A DNA stretch of 64,000 nt from NCBI RefSeq assembly GCF_037861325.1, contig NZ_JAFELW010000006.1, one strand, 5' to 3'. The notes under the pieces were generated by a model, which saw only the letters and a program-made list of their open reading frames with translations, was not told the origin of the DNA and searched no databases. The translations under genes were made by a program, and so were the position numbers. Position 1 is the first letter of the stretch, and every line of letters begins with the position of its first letter. The stretch comes from Riemerella anatipestifer_F. Lineage in GTDB: Bacteria > Bacteroidota > Bacteroidia > Flavobacteriales > Weeksellaceae. Positions 59,426 to 64,000 of the stretch are shown here, one piece after another.

Positions 59426-60754
59426 ATGGCAAAATTTATACAAAATATAATTGATGAAATAATAGACCAATATATTTTTGCGGACGATACTAAACGTCCC
59501 TGGATTATTGGCTTTAGCGGTGGTAAAGATTCTACTGTAATGCTTCAATTGGTATGGGAAGCATTAAAGCAAATAAAAGATTTACACAGTGTAGTAAGCA
59601 GGGATATTTATGTTGTTTGTAACGACACAATGGTTGAAAATCCTGTAATTACCGAATATGTTCATCGAGTTTTAGACAAAATTGAACAAGCTGCAGTGGA
59701 ACAAGATATTCCTATTAGAGTAGTAAAAACCATTCCAAGATTAGAAGATTCTTTTTGGGTAAATTTAATTGGCAAGGGTTATCCTGCACCTAACAATGCT
59801 TTTCGGTGGTGTACAGAACGTCTTAAAATAAAACCAACTTCTCGATTTATTCTTGAACAAGTTAGTGAATTTGGCGAGGCAATTATTTTGATTGGCACTC
59901 GTTCTGCAGAATCTGCCAATCGTGCAAAATCAATGAAAAAACATGCGATTAAAGGAAAACGATTAACCAAGCATCCGACACAACCCAATACTTTTATGTA
60001 CGCCCCAATAAGACATTTAATGTTGGAGGAAGTTTGGTATATCATCAATACAATGCCTTCACCTTGGGGTGCAGATAATAATGAATTATTTCAGATTTAT
60101 TTAGATGCAAGTGCTGATGATTATGAATGTCCAACAGTAGTAACTGACAAACAACATAAATCTTGTGGACAAAGCCGTTTTGGTTGTTGGACATGTACAG
60201 TTGTAAAACAGGATAAATCAATGTCTGCATTGATTGAAAATGGTTTAACTTGGCTAACCCCACTATTAAAGTTGAGAAATGAATTAGCAATAGAGCGAAA
60301 TATTATAGAGAATCGTATGCCACAGCGCAGAAATGGAACTGACGCGGTGAATGGAATGGGTCCTTATTTTCCATGGTATCGTGCATCTGTGTTATATCGT
60401 TTACTAAAAACACAAAGAGAAGTACAAAAATACAAGCCTCACATTGAATTGATTACAAATCAAGAACTAATTGCTATTCAAACAATTTGGTATCGTGATT
60501 TTGTTTTTGATCAGAAAGTTTCAGAAATTTATCACAAAGCATATAAAACGGATTTGGATATGAAAGATCAAAATGAGAAAAAGGAAAAAGAATTGGAATT
60601 ACTGAGAAAAACTTGTGAGAAGAATCCGCGAGATTTTGAGTTAATTCAAGAGCTTTTGACCTTACAAAAAAATAAATCACTTTTGAATCGCAAGCGTGGT
60701 CTAAAAGAAGATATTGAAACAAGAATCGAAGAATATCTAAAAAAGGAGAAATAA
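59426..60754 (+). CDS. dndC: DNA phosphorothioation protein DndC (PP-loop, Fe-S)
   Basis: 442 aa. The PP-loop ATP-pyrophosphatase motif SGGKDST (31-37) and the PAPS-reductase-like fold define DndC. Cysteines C129 (RWCTERLK), C235, C247, C254 and C257 (GCWTC) are placed as for a 4Fe-4S cluster. DndC activates DNA backbone phosphate for sulfur insertion together with DndD and DndE. It opens the operon, 1 nt before dndD. The normal upstream neighbours dndA (cysteine desulfurase) and dndB (regulator) are missing; sulfur may come from a housekeeping IscS-like enzyme. Confidence 0.92.
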   Translation: MAKFIQNIIDEIIDQYIFADDTKRPWIIGFSGGKDSTVMLQLVWEALKQIKDLHSVVSRDIYVVCNDTMVENPVITEYVHRVLDKIEQAAVEQDIPIRVVKTIPRLEDSFWVNLIGKGYPAPNNAFRWCTERLKIKPTSRFILEQVSEFGEAIILIGTRSAESANRAKSMKKHAIKGKRLTKHPTQPNTFMYAPIRHLMLEEVWYIINTMPSPWGADNNELFQIYLDASADDYECPTVVTDKQHKSCGQSRFGCWTCTVVKQDKSMSALIENGLTWLTPLLKLRNELAIERNIIENRMPQRRNGTDAVNGMGPYFPWYRASVLYRLLKTQREVQKYKPHIELITNQELIAIQTIWYRDFVFDQKVSEIYHKAYKTDLDMKDQNEKKEKELELLRKTCEKNPRDFELIQELLTLQKNKSLLNRKRGLKEDIETRIEEYLKKEK

Positions 60755-60755
60755 G

Positions 60756-62873
60756 ATGTTCATAAAAGAAATAGAGCTTAATAACTTCCGCATTTATAAA
60801 GGGATCAATAAGATAAATTTGTTACCACAGGATGGGAAAAACATTATCGTTGTAAGTGGTAAAAACGGATTTGGTAAAACAACATTTTTAATGTCGTTAG
60901 TTTGGTGTTTGTATGGTAAACAAATGGAAAAAGTTGATGAACTTTATCAAAAAGAAATTGCCGACAAAGGCGGTTACGGAAAATACATCGGAAACAGTTT
61001 AAACCGATTAGCAAAATCAAACGGAGAAACAAAGTTTTCAGTTTCGGTAACTTTTACTAATGTAAAAATACCTGAAATCACTTGTAATGAAATCAAAATT
61101 ACAAGAACATACGATATCATAACAAGCTCAAGTGATAAAGTTGAAGTTCTGATAGACGGCTATCAAAATGAATTAATTCAAGACCTAACAACAGATGGAA
61201 AACAAGACGGAGAAGAAATTTTCATTCGTGATTTTATCTTGCCAATTGAGATAGCCAAATTCTTTTTCTTTGATGCTGAAAAAATTGTTTCACTTGCCGA
61301 AATTAATTCGCCAGAACAAAGACGACTTTTAAGTAAAGCTTATACAGAGGTTTTGGGAATCAAAAAATACGAAGATTTAAAAGACCAACTTGAAACAATT
61401 CAAGACGATTACAGAAAAAAATCAGCAAAACCGCAAGAGTTAGCAGAATTTAATCAAATTGAAACCGACATTAAAAATAAACAAATTTCCATTAATGCAC
61501 TTGAACAACAAATACAGGATTTGAATCAAGAAAAAATTGAAAAACAAAGTGAATCTAACGAAATTCAAATGAAGTTAATCCAAGAAGGAAATATGATGAC
61601 CTTGGAACAACTTAATGAATTAAAAAAGGAGGAAATATCTTTAACAGAAAAAATAAGTGATATTCAAGATGGTTTAAAAGATTTGTTCGATTTAATTCCT
61701 TTCGGTTTATCAGGAGAAACTTTAATGGAAGTTTCCAACCAATTGGAAAAAGAGAAAAATTATAAAGAAAATAAGTTCAAACAAGAAAATGTTGGAGATA
61801 AAACTAATTTGATTTTAGACGACCTTGAAATTGAAAAGAAAAATTTTAAGGGGGTTATTACAACTGATATTCGTAATTTTTATGAAACTCAAATTAGGAA
61901 TTTAATCAAAAAACATTTTTTTTCTGATGTTCCTGAATTACCAAAAAATTTCGAATCATTGCACAATTTCTCAGATTCGGAGACAAATGAATTAAACACA
62001 TTAATTAATTCTCTAAAAAACACATTTAGAGATACTTTCTCAAGATTTAACGACAATTATTCACGTTCCAAAAATGACCTTGATTCTATTCGTAGAAAAA
62101 TCCGAGCAGCAGAAAAAGATGCAGAAGATGAATACATTGCTAATTTGAGAAATGAAAAAACACGCCTAGATAATCGAGTATATTCGATTGATAAAGATGT
62201 TTACGATTTGAGCGAAAAAATAGGTTCTTTCAAGAATGAAATAAAAACATTAAAACAACGTCAAGAAGAATTAAGAAAAAAAATTGACGACTCAAGGCGT
62301 TATTCTGATAAAGACAAAATTACACAAAGACAAATTGAGAATTTACGCAATTTCATCAAGGATTTTAAAGATGCAACCAAGAAAAAATTGGAAGAAAACA
62401 TCTTAAACGAATTGAGCGTTTTAATGCACAAAAAAGGTTTTATCAAAAAAGTTGTTGTAGATATAAATCAAGCAGGAGATGATGTTGATATAAATCTGTT
62501 CAATATTCGTAATGAAAAAATTGACAAAGGTTCTTTGTCAATGGGAGAACGTCAAATGTACGCTTCCGCCCTACTTAAAGCGTTAGTTGATGAATCGGAT
62601 ATTGAATTTCCAGTTTTCATTGATTCGCCAATGCAAAAATTTGATAAAGACTACGCAGAAAACGTAATCAAAGAATTTTATCCAAATGTTTCGGAACAGG
62701 TTGTTTTATTTCCTTTGATTCATAAAGAATTGACAGAAAGCGAATTTGAAATACTGAAACCAAACATTAGTAAAACATATATTATTCACAATGTAAGTAC
62801 GGATGCTTCTACATTTGAATATACTGAACCGAACAATTTAATCAAAAAGTACAACGAGCTTTATGCAAATTAA
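60756..62873 (+). CDS. dndD: DNA phosphorothioation ATPase DndD (SMC/Rad50-like)
   Basis: 705 aa. N-terminal Walker A GKNGFGKTT (35-43), long coiled coils (about 215-310 and 425-560), ABC-type signature SLSMGERQ (593-600) and Walker B FPVFIDSP (618-625). This is the split ATPase plus coiled-coil architecture of DndD. It is the ATPase of the Dnd complex, thought to open or nick DNA around the modification site. Its stop codon overlaps the next start by 11 nt, so translation is coupled. Confidence 0.92.
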   Translation: MFIKEIELNNFRIYKGINKINLLPQDGKNIIVVSGKNGFGKTTFLMSLVWCLYGKQMEKVDELYQKEIADKGGYGKYIGNSLNRLAKSNGETKFSVSVTFTNVKIPEITCNEIKITRTYDIITSSSDKVEVLIDGYQNELIQDLTTDGKQDGEEIFIRDFILPIEIAKFFFFDAEKIVSLAEINSPEQRRLLSKAYTEVLGIKKYEDLKDQLETIQDDYRKKSAKPQELAEFNQIETDIKNKQISINALEQQIQDLNQEKIEKQSESNEIQMKLIQEGNMMTLEQLNELKKEEISLTEKISDIQDGLKDLFDLIPFGLSGETLMEVSNQLEKEKNYKENKFKQENVGDKTNLILDDLEIEKKNFKGVITTDIRNFYETQIRNLIKKHFFSDVPELPKNFESLHNFSDSETNELNTLINSLKNTFRDTFSRFNDNYSRSKNDLDSIRRKIRAAEKDAEDEYIANLRNEKTRLDNRVYSIDKDVYDLSEKIGSFKNEIKTLKQRQEELRKKIDDSRRYSDKDKITQRQIENLRNFIKDFKDATKKKLEENILNELSVLMHKKGFIKKVVVDINQAGDDVDINLFNIRNEKIDKGSLSMGERQMYASALLKALVDESDIEFPVFIDSPMQKFDKDYAENVIKEFYPNVSEQVVLFPLIHKELTESEFEILKPNISKTYIIHNVSTDASTFEYTEPNNLIKKYNELYAN

Positions 62874-64000
62874 CATAAGAACATCAGAGGCAAATCAGGA
62901 AATAGTTAGAAAACTGACCTCAAAATTACCTGTCGGTACAAAAGAAAATGTAATTGCAAGAATAGCATTAGGGTATTCTTTGCAAAATGGAAAATATTTC
63001 ACATCATCGGAATTTAATCTATACGATTCCAAAGGAAAAGAATACAAAGACCATATTTTATTTGATGCAAAATACAGAGATTTTTTCATAGCTTTGATTT
63101 GCCAACATTATGGAATTTATAAAACAGACGACAATATTCCAAAGTACATAAAATTACATATTGACCACGGTTTGGAGTTAATGGATAATTTATTTTCAAA
63201 CCAACATAATTATACGTTTTTCGATTTTTTAACTGAACATTTAGACAAAGGAATTTCATTTTTAGATACTGTAAAAGTGAGTTTAGATGCTGTGAAAAAC
63301 AATAATCAAAATATTGAAAAATCCTACTTCGGAGAACCAATTAAAATTTTGGTTGGAAATAAATTAGATGAAAAAACTGAAGATATTGTATTAAATTTCA
63401 ACGATACTAATTCATACAATAATAATCACATAGCAGTTGCAGGAAGTTCAGGAACAGGGAAAACACAATTTGCATTGCAAATTTTGAAAGAAATATCAGA
63501 GAAATCAAATTATCATGTCAATTTTATTTACTTGGATTTTAAGGGCTTGAAAGATGATGATTTAATTCAAATGCAACCTTTTTTTGAAAAGACAAGAGCT
63601 CAATTTATTGATGCCCCCAATACGCCATTTCCTATAAACCCTTTGTCATTTATTGATAGTATCAATGACATAAATAAGCAAATGGGAATTGATAAATTTG
63701 TAGATATTATCTGTAAATATTCAAATATAGGAATCAAACAACGAGGAAAACTAAGAGAAGCAACAAACGAAGCGTTTATCTCTAAAAAGCCTGGAGAACA
63801 TCCAAGTTTTAGAGAGATTAATGAGCAACTTTTAGAAATTGTTGGAGATAAACGAGACATACTAACGGAAATCATTGAAGAATTAAGCCGTTACAATGTA
63901 TTCCAAGAGGACAAAAAAGTGAAAAACTTTTTGAATCAGAATATTTATTTGTCTTTGTCTGGCGATTTATCAAATTCTGTTCGTTTTACTTCATTATTTT
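62863..64000 (+). CDS. dndE: DndE domain fused to a HerA/FtsK-like ATPase, truncated at window edge
   Basis: 379 codons are visible, no stop before the window ends. Residues 1-112 match DndE: INIRTSEANQEIVRKL, GTKENVIARIALGYSL, DHILFDAKYRDFFIALICQH and the helix KYIKLHIDHGLELM. DndE is normally about 110-120 aa and binds nicked DNA. Here the same frame continues: a linker (113-155), then a P-loop NTPase with Walker A GSSGTGKT (194-201) and a strand FIYLDFKG (221-228) typical of HerA/FtsK-like ATPases. Starts at ATG 62863 inside the dndD end. A DndE-ATPase fusion with a translocase-like motor is the notable feature. Confidence 0.85.
   Translation, partial: MQINIRTSEANQEIVRKLTSKLPVGTKENVIARIALGYSLQNGKYFTSSEFNLYDSKGKEYKDHILFDAKYRDFFIALICQHYGIYKTDDNIPKYIKLHIDHGLELMDNLFSNQHNYTFFDFLTEHLDKGISFLDTVKVSLDAVKNNNQNIEKSYFGEPIKILVGNKLDEKTEDIVLNFNDTNSYNNNHIAVAGSSGTGKTQFALQILKEISEKSNYHVNFIYLDFKGLKDDDLIQMQPFFEKTRAQFIDAPNTPFPINPLSFIDSINDINKQMGIDKFVDIICKYSNIGIKQRGKLREATNEAFISKKPGEHPSFREINEQLLEIVGDKRDILTEIIEELSRYNVFQEDKKVKNFLNQNIYLSLSGDLSNSVRFTSLF

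Noticed and set aside
59426..60754. dndC as a plain PAPS reductase or sulfate adenylyltransferase subunit
   Set aside because: The Cys arrangement, the following SMC-like ATPase and the DndE domain fix it as a Dnd gene; no cys genes are near.
63086..63340. 84-codon frame on the minus strand inside the dndE fusion gene
   Set aside because: Antisense shadow of a strong coding frame with no promoter or family similarity.
1..64000. CRISPR array, prophage, insertion sequence or integrase
   Set aside because: No regularly spaced direct repeats, transposase, integrase or phage structural gene was found anywhere in the window.

Overview
The window is a piece of chromosome from a low-GC Bacteroidota, most likely a flavobacterium of the Riemerella/Chryseobacterium (Weeksellaceae) type. 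Three things point there. Upstream regions repeatedly carry the Bacteroidota promoter -7 element TAnnTTTG instead of a sigma-70 -10 box. The window encodes a type IX secretion component (PorQ) and a secreted nuclease with a T9SS-type C-terminal sorting domain. The gene families (THUMP-like methyltransferase, head GIN-domain protein, DUF47/Pit pair, fused DAHP synthase-chorismate mutase, M13 lipoprotein peptidase) are typical of that class. Genus is an inference; no rRNA gene is present to settle it.

Layout. 1-900: the 5' part of a methyltransferase gene under a clear TPP riboswitch. 0.9-5.1 kb: envelope proteins, a dipeptidase and an RNA methyltransferase-like gene. 5.3-5.6 kb: a tRNA Lys-Leu-Lys cluster. 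5.7-14.4 kb: aroK, an S4 protein, a lipoprotein, recG, an orphan ABC ATPase, a sphingolipid/sulfonolipid-type acyltransferase and a polyprenyl synthase. 14.4-20 kb: Nudix, a BlaI-type regulator with a FUSC membrane protein, and a phosphopantetheinyl transferase with a phosphate-transporter pair. 20-29.9 kb: an RNA methyltransferase head-to-head with a TamA/BamA-like lipoprotein, aroG-aroQ, dnaX split by a run of ten A, ppa, radC and a LolD-type ATPase. 30-39 kb: a repeat-rich surface protein, lrgAB, folP, a panD-flippase-porQ-cmk operon, HU and pdxH. 39-50.7 kb: AlgH, pepD, aroC, thioredoxins, two immunity-like genes, lipA with an ECF sigma factor, tRNA(CAU), rbfA, a LolC/E-type permease and the secreted nuclease. 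51-58.8 kb: alkaline phosphatase, cinA, an M13 peptidase, pssA, an exonuclease, a FAH-family protein and a universal stress protein.

Most of this is housekeeping. The accessory part is the right-hand end: after a structured GC-rich intergenic repeat (58903-59028) comes a DNA phosphorothioation (Dnd) operon, dndC-dndD-dndE. The third gene is a DndE domain fused to a P-loop ATPase that runs off the window. No dndB or dndA precedes it, so this looks like a non-canonical Dnd modification or defence island continuing to the right.

The other observations worth a second look are the homopolymer slippage site exactly at the gamma/tau boundary of dnaX, the TPP riboswitch placed over a methyltransferase, a class of six genes whose -7 promoter element lies only 4-5 nt from the start codon (predicted leaderless mRNAs), and a structured 300-nt non-coding stretch at 50.75-51.06 kb.
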